A stretch of DNA of 64,000 nt from Gigaspora rosea (Eukaryota; Glomeromycota; Glomeromycetes; Diversisporales; Gigasporaceae): contig QKWP01001924.1 in NCBI GenBank assembly GCA_003550325.1, forward strand, positions 29,144 through 93,143, read 5' to 3'. A model generated the notes under the pieces. The model had not been told where the DNA came from, searched no databases, and saw only the letters and a list, made by a program, of their open reading frames with translations. Positions 11,437 to 22,029 of this stretch are shown piece after piece (position 1 is the stretch's first letter; each line of letters begins with the position of its first letter). The position numbers and the translations under genes were made by a program.

Positions 11437-11650
11437 CGCGTCATTTCACTAACAACTTGTTACATCATCAACTTGTTTCACTGACAAGTTAATTTCACAG
11501 ACACAGACTAGTTTTTTTAAAAAATTTCACCAACCTTAATTTTAATTCTTAACGACAATTACCAGAATTACTTTGTCGGTGAAATGACTATCGGTGAAAT
11601 AATTATCAGTGAAATGAACTTGTCGGTGAAACAAGACGTCAGTGAATTGA
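11437..11650. mobile_element. Word-repeat element built on GGTGAAA / TTTCAC
   Basis: TTTCACTGACAAGTT-type words fill the left half and GTCGGTGAAATGA-type words the right half, so the two halves can pair as a stem. It lies inside segmental repeat B and is absent from A and C. Confidence 0.55.
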
Positions 11651-11880
11651 TTGTACAAAAGTTTTGAATAATTTATTATAAATATATAAATATTTATTCC
11701 CAATTACTTGCTTTTATAAAATGGTTTGATCGATTCATTTATTCTTTAAAGAGTTCATCGAAGATATGACTAGTTGAGTGAAGTGAAAATAATAAAGATT
11801 TGTAGCTACGTACGTACGGACATATGCAATGCACATACGAATGCACGCATGTATATGCAGTATATCATTGATTATTGGTA

Positions 11881-12050
11881 TGTTGTGCCTCAGATTAAAA
11901 CTTGCGTCAGATGACTATCAATTGACCGGCATTAAATGATCGGCAACAACTGGCCTAAACTACCTCCTAACTTTACCGTAATTTTACCCTAACCCTAATC
12001 TAATTTAGGCTGGTGTCAATCTGACGCAAGGATCGATCTGAGGCACAACA
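11881..12050. mobile_element. MITE, TGTTGTGCC family, diverged copy
   Basis: Starts TGTTGTGCCTCAGATTAAAA, ends GATCTGAGGCACAACA and is flanked by TA on both sides. Subterminal CTTGCGTCAGAT pairs with ATCTGACGCAAG. The core differs from the copies at 2221 and 48174 but carries a similar ACCCTAACCCTAAT word. Confidence 0.8.
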
Positions 12051-12638
12051 TATATATACATATATTGGTATATATATAGAGCAGGAGTTTAATGGTAATT
12101 AATTAGGACGAGATAAACAGAATCGTTAAAATTCATTAAAAACAAACTTTTTTCTGATTGAATGGAAATTTAACCCGAATATACGATTATCATCATTATC
12201 TTACTAGCATATGTACATTCAATATTTGTAATAAATGGTTAACGAAGTAATGGACATTGAAAATGCAGATCTGGAATTTCCAAGATTTCAAAATTTTTAT
12301 TTGATAAACATTTATTCAAGTAATAGATCAGATCAATTATTTATCAAAATTTAAATACCAAAACTTATATTAATAATTGTGAGGAACGAACATGAGGACA
12401 GTCTAAAATGATATTTTAATGAATGTTGAATCAGTAAAATACATTGAGTATAATAAAGATTTGAAAGGACTAATGATACCTGATGAATAACGAAACATTT
12501 CATAAAACAATTTCTGAATAATAAAACCGATGACGATTGGATGAAGCATAAGCTATTAATATCATTATTTTCTTTCATAATGTAAATAAATCAGTACATA
12601 TAAGATTAATTTTTTCTTGTTGCATTATTTTTTCTAGG

Positions 12639-13668
12639 GGATCAATTTTTATACCTCCCCACATTTAATATTCATACCCCTGCAAATTTAACTTTTTTTA
12701 AAGATATCTTAGTAACTACCAAATCAAATTTAGTAAACTTTATTTCTTTAAATTCTATAGATAGATTCATAGAATTCAAATAAAAAAGTTTATTGAATTT
12801 TGCCTAGTAGTTGCTGAGATATCTTTGCTCAAAGTTTGAAAAAATCAAACCGTCTATCAAAACAAACTACTGTATACAAAATTTACTTTAAACTTTGAGC
12901 GAAGATATCTCTGCAACTACTAAGCCAAATTCAATGAACTTTTTTGTTTTGAATTCTATGAATATATATAATTAAAATAAAAAAAAAATTCATAGAATTT
13001 AACTTAATAGTTACATGCTCTAATTTTAAAAAAAAAATCCAAACCGTCTATCAAAACAGAAGCTGTGCCAAACTTTTTTTCAAACTTTAAGTGAAGATAT
13101 CTTAGCAACCAGCAAGCCAAATTCAATAAATTTTTTTAATTGAATTCTATGAATAAATAGAATCAAATAAAAAAAATTTATTGAATTTGACTTGCTGGTT
13201 GCTAAGATATCTTCACTTAAGTTTTTTGGCGCAGCTTCTGTTTTGATAGACGTTTTGGAATTTTTTAAAATTTGAGTGAAAATAACTATGTAACAATTAA
13301 GTTAAATTCTATGAATTTTTTTATTTTAATTCTATAGATTCATAGAATTCAAAAAAAAAAAAGTTCATTGAATTTGGCTTAGTAGTTGCAGAGATATCTT
13401 CGCTCAAAGTTTAAATTTTATATAGTTTGTTTTGATAGACGGTTTGATTTTTTCAAACTTTGAGAAAAGATATCTCAGCAACTACTAGGCCAAATTCAAT
13501 AAAACTTTTTTTTTATTTGAATTCTATGAATCTATAGAATTTAAAGAAAAAAAAGTTTACTAAATTTGATTTGGTAGTTACTAAGATATCTTCACTCAAA
13601 GTTTAAAAAAAAGTTAAATCTGCAGGGGGGTATATATGAATATTAAATGTGGGGTATAAAAATTGATT
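12639..13668. mobile_element. Kilobase-long palindromic (foldback) element
   Basis: The outermost words CCCCACATTTAATATTCAT and ATGAATATTAAATGTGGGG are inverted. Pairing continues inward over most of the roughly 1030 bp, with the centre near 13150-13160. Each arm is itself a chain of modules: AAAGATATCT..., GCAACTACTAAGCC..., AAATTCAAT..., then a TTGAATTCTATGAAT word and CAAACCGTCTATCAAAAC. No ORF. A smaller diverged relative occupies 26692-26930. Confidence 0.8.
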
Positions 13669-14137
13669 TCCTTTTTTTTTCTACTCATTTTTCAATTTTT
13701 TTTATATTGACACATTTACCCGAAATTATTCGAAGAAGGCTTTACCTCCCGGAAATGACCGATTAGCTGACAGAGGAGACTATCTTATTTGATTAGTGGA
13801 ATCGTCAAAGGCTTCATGATTTGGCAAGAAAACAGTTCATTATCAATTAAATCTACCGTTTTTTCATATTGACGAGTGAAACCTTAAATTATAATTATTA
13901 CAATTTTGAAAAACCTTAACATTCAACATCCAGAGGTCATTACAAACAAATCCATTGAAAGAGAGAGTTAACTGTATTATAAAATTTCATTGGTCAAATT
14001 GATTCGTCAAGAATTTTATCAATCATCATGAGTTTTGTCAATCACCAAAGTTTCGTCAAATAAGTATATTGACGAAACCATTTCGTCATTATTGAAAAAT
14101 AGTTTCTTCAGGAATCACAGATCGATATAATCAAAAA
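13669..14137. other. Intergenic, with GACGAAA words
   Basis: Non-coding. From about 13985 to 14095 short words such as TTCGTCAA and GACGAAACC recur on both strands, resembling the words inside the MITEs at 24471 and 58305. Nothing else recognised. Confidence 0.45.
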
Positions 14138-14205
14138 GGAATTTGGAGACGCTAACCTTAAACGGCAAAAAAACAATCACCATTGTAATATTGCCATATT
14201 TAGGT
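14138..14205 (-). pseudogene. Conserved coding island, copy B
   Basis: The minus-strand frame KYGNITMVIVFLPFKVSVSK matches copy C at nearly every residue while differing at several third codon positions. It breaks shortly after. The downstream neighbour is an inserted element (14211-14451). Confidence 0.45.
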
Positions 14206-14210
14206 ATTTC

Positions 14211-14451
14211 ACAGATCAGTATAGTTTATGTGAGCAGATCCGTATAAAAAACGGAATACAAAAAAAAAACTCCTCATTTATCAATTTCGTCGGTAGGAAC
14301 CGCAAACAATTCAAAACACCAAGGGCCATTTGTCTGCCGGTTGTGCCTTAATCACCGACGCCTTGGACGGCTCCGGTAGCGTTAGAGTTAGGAATTATAG
14401 GTATAGATCTTAAATTCGGCCTATACTATATGGATATACCATACTGATCTG
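14211..14451. mobile_element. MITE-like insertion in copy B with GC-rich core
   Basis: ACAGATCAGTAT at the left end pairs with ATACTGATCTGC at the right, and TATAGTTTATGTG-type subterminal words partly pair too. The core (about 14275-14395) is clearly GC-richer than its surroundings. The segmental-repeat sequence resumes on the far side, so this is a clean insertion. No long ORF. Confidence 0.6.
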
Positions 14452-14637
14452 CTATAATTTCGCCATATTTGGATAATCGACAAAACATAGTAATTCAGAG
14501 ATATTTACTCAAGGATATGGAGTGTTACGCATTAAAATGGACCCTTTTTTGCAATTTGTGAAAAATTTTTTATTTGATTTTTGAATAGATATCTATATTC
14601 AATAAAAAGTTAGTCATAAGCAATAAGAGCATAATTG

Positions 14638-15227
14638 CAGGCCTACCGAATAATTGATTGTAGTGGAAATTAATTGAAATTTTTTGAACTCAATTAATTT
14701 AATTGTGGCGCAGCTGCAATTAGTCAATTAATTGCAATTTTTATTGCGATTTGCAAATGTGATAAAAGAAGTGATCCTGACATCAGAAATTGTATTTAAA
14801 AAGAAAAAAAGATTAATAATATACGTATTTGCATAAAGAAATCAGATAATAAAGCGATTTCTTTTTTTTTTTTTTATAACCTGACAAAATTTACAAATTG
14901 TGCAAACTAATGGACATAAAAGTTACGAACAAAAACTACATAGAGACCTTTTTTAGACCTGCAAACGACGGCAAGTATCCATGTAAATTATGTTCTCATG
15001 GATCACTGCCAATAGTCCAAAAACAAGGAATAGGTTACTCAAATTTAATGAATCATTTGAGTGCAAAACATGAAAACTTCAACAAAGGTTCATACGTAGT
15101 TAAAACAAAAATTGCAATTAATTGAAATTAATTGCAAATCAATTTTTCTTATGATAATTTTTATCATAATTTGTAATTGTTTGTGCATAAATACAATTTA
15201 ATTGCAATTAAATTTTTGGTACCCCTG
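14638..15227 (+). mobile_element. Non-autonomous hAT derivative carrying a BED finger
   Basis: The termini CAGGCCTACCGAA and TTTTTGGTACCCCTG are imperfect inverted repeats of the hAT CAGGGGTACC type. Flanking octamers CATAATTG and GCTAATTG agree at 6 of 8. Subterminal regions are packed with CAATTAATTG words on both strands. It contains one short ORF with a zinc finger and no catalytic domain. Confidence 0.7.
14910..15125 (+). CDS. BED-type zinc-finger fragment of a hAT transposase
   Basis: About 71 aa from the first ATG (MDIKVTNKNYIETFF...). It has a C-x2-C pair in YPCKLCSHG and an H-x4-H pair in NLMNHLSAKHENF. That spacing and the GYSNLMNHL context are typical of the N-terminal BED/C2H2 DNA-binding finger of hAT transposases and their domesticated relatives. 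No RNase H-like catalytic core follows: the frame ends within the element's CAATTAATTG-rich end. It could be a decayed transposase start or a retained small DNA-binding protein. The open frame extends upstream to 14898, but that position is TTG, not ATG. Confidence 0.55.
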   Translation: MDIKVTNKNYIETFFRPANDGKYPCKLCSHGSLPIVQKQGIGYSNLMNHLSAKHENFNKGSYVVKTKIAIN

Positions 15228-16434
15228 GCTAATTGTATAATAAAACGATCCATAAAATGAACTTGAAATAAAATATTATATGTATTATTATTTAAATCCA
15301 AATGATTTACATGTAAAAAAAAAAAAAGAGCTGTTTTAATACGTAACACCCTATATAATTTATGCAGTATGTGGATTTACCTCTCATTCACATATTTGTA
15401 AAATAAATCGTAACGTTTATCTCTTTCATGTTGGAAATAAGTTAAATTTAGCAATCTATTAATAAAGGCAGTAAATATATTTTAGTTTCATACCTTATTA
15501 TCTAAAAAAAAAAAAAAAAAAGGATTTGGACGTTTGTGAGTGGAAGAAATTATTCCTGGTTATTATAAATGCACGTTAAACAAAATAGTTCATGGAGTTC
15601 AACACTTCAATATGATGAATGCGCATAGGAGTTCTCGGAATTTATCTGTTAATGTACGAATAATGTAATTATAGACGAAATTAAATTGTTTGTTTCAAAT
15701 AACAAGCTACTCTTTGTAAATTAAATGAACAAAATTAAAAAATATCATTGTTTGAATATCATTATAACGAATTCAATATTATTTTAAAAAACAAGTACTA
15801 CGTATTATAATTTCTATTTGCACATGTTAAGCATTTACAAAGATGTTTAGATTATTTTTAAATTATTAAACGAAAATAAAATAAGATGATAACATTTTAG
15901 GATAATCGATAATTTGATAATAATATGAAGGATCCAATATTTTTAAATTATGTCTAAAATTGTTAATTAATCTGAGTATATGCATAGAGTATGCAAGAGT
16001 ATGCAGAAAACTTCCGTAACGCAAACAATATCTACAGTTAAAATTTTCCAGATTTTTTGTCGTATAATTCAATAATCAAGCAAAAAATTGTTTATTCAAA
16101 ATATTTTAATTAGTCATCAATGAGTTCTTATTCTGATTTCATGAAACCATGTGTGTTTGTACATAATCAAAATTAGTAAAATTTTTATTTTTTTCTTCTA
16201 AGAGTGGAATATCACCACAAATATTTATTAATTTTATTCGTTTATTATATTATGTGAATACTCCAAAACAATCTTAATTATACAATGCAATTTACCTACG
16301 CATCAAATTCTACCAGAATATAATCTAAATATTTATGTTATTTTACCATGAACTATTGTTACTATATACGTATAGTGCTAATTTTTATGGTTTCAATTTT
16401 TTTAAACTTGTTAAAGGTTTAATATTTATTATAG

Positions 16435-18760
16435 TTTTTATTTCAAATCGAGGACCCTAATTTCCAGCAGACGTTAATTGACCAAATTTCTAGGTAACAT
16501 TCGTGATTATCAATATTTTTGATAAGATTTATGATTGCAATAATGCGAGTACACATAATAATTAAACAAATACCATTTGACATACTTCGGAATCCACCAT
16601 TATCGATTAATTATTAAACCTTAATCGAATTGCTTTAATTTATACAGTAATAGAATAAATATTAAGAATTTGCCTACATTGAATTGAGACAATTTCATAA
16701 AAAATGCACAAGTATTATTAGCATTAAAAAGAATATTCTTAAGTTTAAATCTTAAGAATTTCGATCGATCAACATTTAATTATATGCAAAAGTTTATAAC
16801 AAAAATATTATATATAAATAGATATTTTATTCCAAATTACTTACTTTTATAGAAAGATTAATCGATTCATTTTAATTTTTAATGTGTTTATAATTATATT
16901 TTTGACTTTTAAGTTTTTCCGAATATATGAATAGTTGAATGAAATGAAAATCATAAAGATTGATAGGTACATACATAACTCGGACATATATTAATGCACA
17001 TGTGCATACGCAATATATGCAAGAACTAATTTTTAATTATTTTAGTATACAAAAAAAAATACAAAATAAACATAATCGCTAAGAAGAATATTCAAGAAAA
17101 ACAAACCTTTTACTGAATTGAATAACCCGAACGTACTGTTATCATCATTATCTGTACTAGCATATGCATAGTACATTTTTTTTTTAATGATTTATAATTG
17201 ATACTTGGCAGGTGAAAGTAATACACATATCGAAAATGTAGATCTGGGAAAGTTCCAAAGTTTCAGATTTTTTTTTAATTTTTTATTTGATGACATTTAT
17301 GCACGATCTTTTAAATATTAAAATAAATAGATCAGATCAAAAATAATTTTATTATTAAATTTAAATATCAAAGCTTTCTATTAATTGTTTTAATGAATTT
17401 TGAATAAGTATAATGTTTGAAATTAATTGAAATTCAGTCAGAAAATTTAAATTGATAAAAAAAAAAATTTTTAATCAGTATCAGTTCTATCAGTATTATC
17501 AAAAAGGAAGAATGTAATTTTGTAACACTAACTTTAAACGGTAAAAAAACAATCACCATTGTAATGTTACCATATCTGGATGATCACCGAAACATGGTAA
17601 ATACAAAGATGTCTTTTTTGATATATTTAAATATAAATTATATTAATTTTATATCAAGAATATAATTCATGCAGTACTGCAGTATGTAAATCAATATCAA
17701 AATATTCACTTTCGGCAACATACAGATTTGTAAAATAAATCAACATTTTCGATGTATCGTTTATCTGTTTATGTTTACGAGCATATCCAATCGAACTTAT
17801 TTATGTTAATTATAATAAAACCTTACCGCCGAAAATGTTATGTTTGTAATAACTCCAATTTAGTAATATAACAATGAGAAAAGGCAGCAAATATATGTTT
17901 GTTTCATATCTCCTATATCTTCTAATCTTCTTATCAAAAAAAAGAAACATAACGTTGTGCGTGAAAAAAAAAAACGATCATCCTGGTTATTACTGTATTA
18001 TAAATGCATGTTAAACAAAAAAAAATAAAAACAGTTCGTTAAACTTGGCATTCCGATATTATGAATGCGCATAATCACTGGAGTTATTGGAGTTTATCGC
18101 ATGGACATGAATTGTGTAATTATAGAAGAATTAATACAGTTCTAAAAAATCATGCTGCTCTTATAAAGTAAATATGAACAAATCAAAATTTAATATTATA
18201 ATATTGTTTTAAAATATCTTTATTAAAAATCTTAATAATTAAATATTTTTATTAAAAATAAGTATCGCCTATCTGCTACTGTATTATACTTTAGTATCTT
18301 TTAATAATAAATATTTATAAAAATTTATTTTTAAATCAATACAAGAAACTTTGTAAAATATAAAAACTTTTCAATTGAATTATTAGATCATACCTAAAAT
18401 TTGATGAATGACAACATCTTTGGATAATCGAGATAATCGATTAATACTTTAAAAATATTCAATCCTAACAGCTAATAATATTTATTAAAGTTAATAATTC
18501 ATATGATATCGAGGATTGTTTGTCTATATAAAGATATGCAAGTGTGTGCAAAAGTATGCAAAGAAACCATATGAAACGCCAAGCGATATATATCGTCAAT
18601 TCTGAATATTCTAGATCATTTTATTCGTATTATTAAGGATTAAAAACTGTTTATTCGAAAATTGTCCAATTAGAACTTAATGATTTCATATTTCGAATTT
18701 GCCAAACCATGTGTTTCTGCTTAACCAAATTGGGTAAATAATTAGCATTAAATCTAAAAA
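16435..18760 (+). repeat. Segmental repeat copy C (about 2.3 kb)
   Basis: The least interrupted copy. It runs from TTTCAAATCGAGGACCCTAA to the AAACCATGTGTTTCTG block and carries every shared block listed for copy A plus the right-hand AAGTATGCAAAGAAACCAT block shared with B and D. It lies immediately upstream of the SGNH gene. Confidence 0.75.
17506..17586 (-). pseudogene. Conserved coding island, copy C
   Basis: Minus-strand frame RYGNITMVIVFLPFKVSVTK, then LHSSFLI. It is the best-preserved of the four islands and is flanked by stops. See copies at 8885, 14138 and 22800. Confidence 0.45.
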
Positions 18761-19366
18761 AAATAAAAAATTGATACAGAGTGTAACACGATTGAGTTTC
18801 GTGACAATGATAAATAATTTTGATGTTGAAAATTAATTATCTTGGGAAAACTTTGACCGAATTATAATAAAGTCGAAACATAACAGTAAATCAAAATATA
18901 GTATCTGCTCAAAAAAAAAACTTTTATTATTAATACTTTATAAGAATATAATCTAATTAAAATCCAAAATTTGATCAAGAGTTATAACGTTGCATCTTTG
19001 ACTCTATTCAATTTTTATTAAAAAAAAGACAATTTAAACAAAGATAAAATTTGATGCATAGAAAGGTTCTATAGATTGTACAAAGTTTCAAAATATCCGG
19101 TATTGTTTAATTTATTAAATTGCATTGGATCGTAGTTTATCTCGCATTTACATTATGAAAGTAGGACAGTGTAAGCTCATGCTCGTTAATTGATTTGTTA
19201 ATTAAAAGACGAGGCATATATTATTAATAATAATCAAATGGTTATATAAAGGCGAGTTAATTCCTCGTGTTAAACTTTGTCCTTTCATAAAATTTTTTTA
19301 GCAATTTTTTACAATTAAACACATTCATTAAAAAAAAAAAAACGCGAAAACTATTAATTATAAAAA
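18761..19366. other. Upstream region of the SGNH gene
   Basis: AT-rich with no ORF. The last 60 bases carry a run of 12 A residues and an A-rich leader before the ATG. A CTTTCATAAAATTTTTTTAG tract lies about 85 bases upstream. I cannot assign a specific promoter motif. Confidence 0.4.
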
Positions 19367-19946
19367 ATGGATTTCGCATCACCATTACAATTTTACAAAT
19401 TTTTATCGTATAATTCCTCTCCTATCCAAAACTCTATCAAATTAACCCAAAAAAATTCATCAACAACTCAACATTCCTCTACCACTAATTTAAAAAAACC
19501 AAAAGTTCCTTCATCATCTACTTCTAAACAAAATATCACTTCATCTCCTAAATCTAAAATTGCTTCTAGAATTAAATTAGTACAAAACTTCGAGTCACCA
19601 AGTAAAAGTAAATTTAATAAATTGATTGCATTTGGAGATTCCTTTACAGGTTTGTCATTTTTTCCTATAAATGTTAATGATATACATATCATTACTACTT
19701 TTGTATATATTATAATATTGATAAAATTTATTAAAATTTCAATTTTGTAAAACAGATAATGGTAACGTTTATAATTTAACAAACAAGCAATGGCCTTCAG
19801 AAATAAATTATATGGGTCATTTTTGTAACGGTAAAGTTTGGGCTGAATATCTTGCAGAATCTCTTAATGTCGAGTTAGAAAATTATGCTTTCGGTGGTGC
19901 TACAGCAGAGTAAGTCATCTCAAATCATATGATTTATTTACTAATT

Positions 19947-19998
<52 letters not shown>

Positions 19999-21083
19999 GT
20001 CAATCAAACATTTTTATTATGAATTAAATAGTAGCGATTTTATTCAAGGATCTACAGGACCGGCTAAACATAAAGTTCCTGGAATTAAACAACAAATTGA
20101 AGCTTTTATTTCTGCTAATACCCAATCAAAAGAATCAATGAATCACAACCATAAACTTGATAAATTACAATCATTCTTTAAAACAAAAGCAAATTCTAAA
20201 GTATTTAAAAAGCTTTTGAAAAAGAACTGTTTAAAAAAATCAAACAAGAATGATTTTAGTAAAACTTTATTTGCTGTATGTACTCAATTCTCTTATTCCA
20301 CTTTATAATAATTTCTTTGTATAATTCTAACAATCATTTACTCTTCTACACACTCAATTAACTTTTTAGGTATGGGACACTGGTAATGATTATTACTTTA
20401 CAGATATGACTGCATCGCCGCTTGAAGTTGTTCAATCTTTAATCGATGCACTTCACCGCCTTGTGGAAGCCTGTCCAACTATTTCTACCTTATTAATACC
20501 AAACCTTCCGGATTTATCTCGTGTTCCATATTTTAAATCAATGAACACTATTGAAAAAGAAAAATTGTCAAAAATGGTTGATACTCATAATAAATTCCTT
20601 CTTGAAAAATTAGTAAAATTTAGTAGAGAAACTCGTGTGAAGATCGTTTATTTAAAATGTGACAAATTTTTTGTCACTTTACAAACTGATACTGGAATGA
20701 ATAGCTTTGGACTCACAAATTGTGTTGATGCTGCCTTTGATATATATGGAGCGGATGAAAAAGAATGCTCTGATTTAAAATTATCTTTAAATCATGATAC
20801 ATTAAATGCTGATGAAATTTTTGAAATTGTTAAATCTAAATCATCAAATCCTGACGTCTCTCTACAAACTGATCACAAAGTTAAACCTGTGTACAATCAA
20901 ACTGATGATAAAGACTCATACTTTTACTTCGATGATTATCATTATTCATCTAAAGTTCATGAATTTATGGCGAATATTTGTTTTGAAACTTTAGAAAATT
21001 CAATTTATTCAAACTCGCCTAATAAAAGGAGTAGTTTTGCAGCACGAATGTATGGAATGGTCTTGGGAGATTATATGCAATAA
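19367..21083 (+). CDS. SGNH/GDSL-family esterase or lipase (4 exons)
   Basis: Predicted hydrolase of ester or acyl substrates; the actual substrate is unknown. Exons 19367-19649, 19756-19909, 20032-20275 and 20370-21083 join with GT-AG introns of 106, 122 and 94 bp and stay in frame, giving 464 aa. Block I is IAFGDSFTDNGN, formed across the first splice, with nucleophile Ser92. A GGATA-like block follows (FGGATAD, across the second splice). Block III is WDTGNDYY near 229-236. Block V is DDYHYSSKVH, giving the Asp415/His418 pair. All expected catalytic positions are present, so the product should be active if expressed. Residues 1-80 are Ser/Thr/Lys-rich and low complexity. No convincing signal peptide starts the protein, so it may be intracellular. 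Intron 2 holds a (TA)n tract. The gene lies between segmental repeats C and D. Confidence 0.9.
19951..19990. repeat. (TA)n microsatellite in SGNH intron 2
   Basis: About 20 TA dinucleotides lie wholly inside the second intron and are therefore not expected to affect the protein. Confidence 0.9.
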
Positions 21084-21340
21084 TCTTTTATTTTTTTTTT
21101 AGTTATTTTTAATTATTTATATTCGGACTTTTTTTTTTTCTTATCTTTTGTTAGAATTGTAATTTCTTAAAAAATTTCTCAATAATTTTAGTTTATTTAA
21201 ATTTGGACATTTTTTTTTATCTTTTGTTAGAATTGTATTTTCTTAAAAAAATTTCTCAATTATTTTCTTAAAAAAATTTCTCAATTATTTTAATTTATTT
21301 AAATTCGAAAATTTTTATTATCTTTTGTTAGGCTATTAAA
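21084..21340. terminator. 3' flank of the SGNH gene with tandem U-rich words
   Basis: The block TCTTTTGTTAGAATTGTA then TTTTCTTAAAAAAATTTCTC is repeated two to three times between about 21140 and 21330, probably a short tandem duplication in the 3' UTR. No canonical AATAAA was identified. Confidence 0.35.
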
Positions 21341-21773
21341 ATGTCGGAAATGAAGGTCCAATGGTTGATTACGTACGACTTGTATAAATTTATACAAATT
21401 TGAGTAAACTCCAGTTGGATTTAATATTAAAAAAAAAAAAAAATAGTTTAGAATTTGTCTATCAAAAAATTTTTTCATAGAATAAACATATTTATTATCC
21501 TCATTGATATTGATACAATATCAAATTCGTTTTCATGTGTACAATATTGCATTTGCTCCTCTTTATCTATTGTTGACATAAAATTACTGAAATTAATTAC
21601 GTTATAGCATCCGAATGTCACAAAAGCATTTCTATGTAAAGGTCAAACCAAATTGGGTTGAATTTAAATCGGCTATATATATATTTCATAATAAAACTGA
21701 ATTTAAAACCGGCTTATCAGAATTACAAGAGTTTTTTCCTGAGAAATTTGGTATTAACAAAGCATTTTTCTAA
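21341..21773 (+). CDS. Possible small two-exon gene, unknown function
   Basis: The candidate joins 21341-21381 (MSEMKVQWLITYD...) to 21608-21773 through a 226 bp GT-AG intron (GTATAA donor, TTATAG acceptor) and stays in frame, giving 68 aa. The second exon alone is an ATG-led frame of 52 aa beginning MSQKHFYVKVKPNWVEFKSA and ending FPEKFGINKAFF. Its mix of Lys, Glu, Phe and Trp and its coding-like codons stand out against the A/T background. No domain is recognised. The first exon may instead be an internal exon, because CTTTTGTTAG directly precedes it. It lies 258 bp downstream of the SGNH gene on the same strand. Confidence 0.35.
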
Positions 21774-22029
21774 CTTAACTTAATAGAGAGCCTTTCTTTA
21801 ATTTAATTGTGAAATTTTCAAGTTAATGACGTTAAAGTCTTTGAAGTAAGCAATATTATGGTAGAGTTTGATGCGTGGATAAATTATTTTTAAATTGGAT
21901 TGTATCATTATATTGGAGTATTCACATAATATAATTAACAGAAAAATTAATAATAAATCATTGCGCCAAAGCCTCCACTCTTTGAAAAAAAAAAAAAAAG
22001 AAAAAATTTTGACTAATTTGGTCATGTAC
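21774..22029. other. Short AT-rich spacer
   Basis: No gene seen, only homopolymer A tracts. Confidence 0.4.

Larger units (their letters stand above)
10985..16190 (+). repeat. Segmental repeat copy B, expanded by insertions
   Basis: Begins TTTAAATCGCGGACCCTAAT, matching copy C at about 16445 (TTTCAAATCGAGGACCCTAA). It follows the shared block order to the AGTATGCAAGAGTATGCA and TCATGAAACCATGTGTGTTT blocks near its right end. Compared with A and C it has gained a word element (11437-11650), a MITE (11881-12050), a 1 kb hairpin (12639-13668), an island insertion (14211-14451) and a hAT derivative (14638-15227). The block with GTGAGGAACGAACATGAGGA (12380) is shared only with D. Confidence 0.7.
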
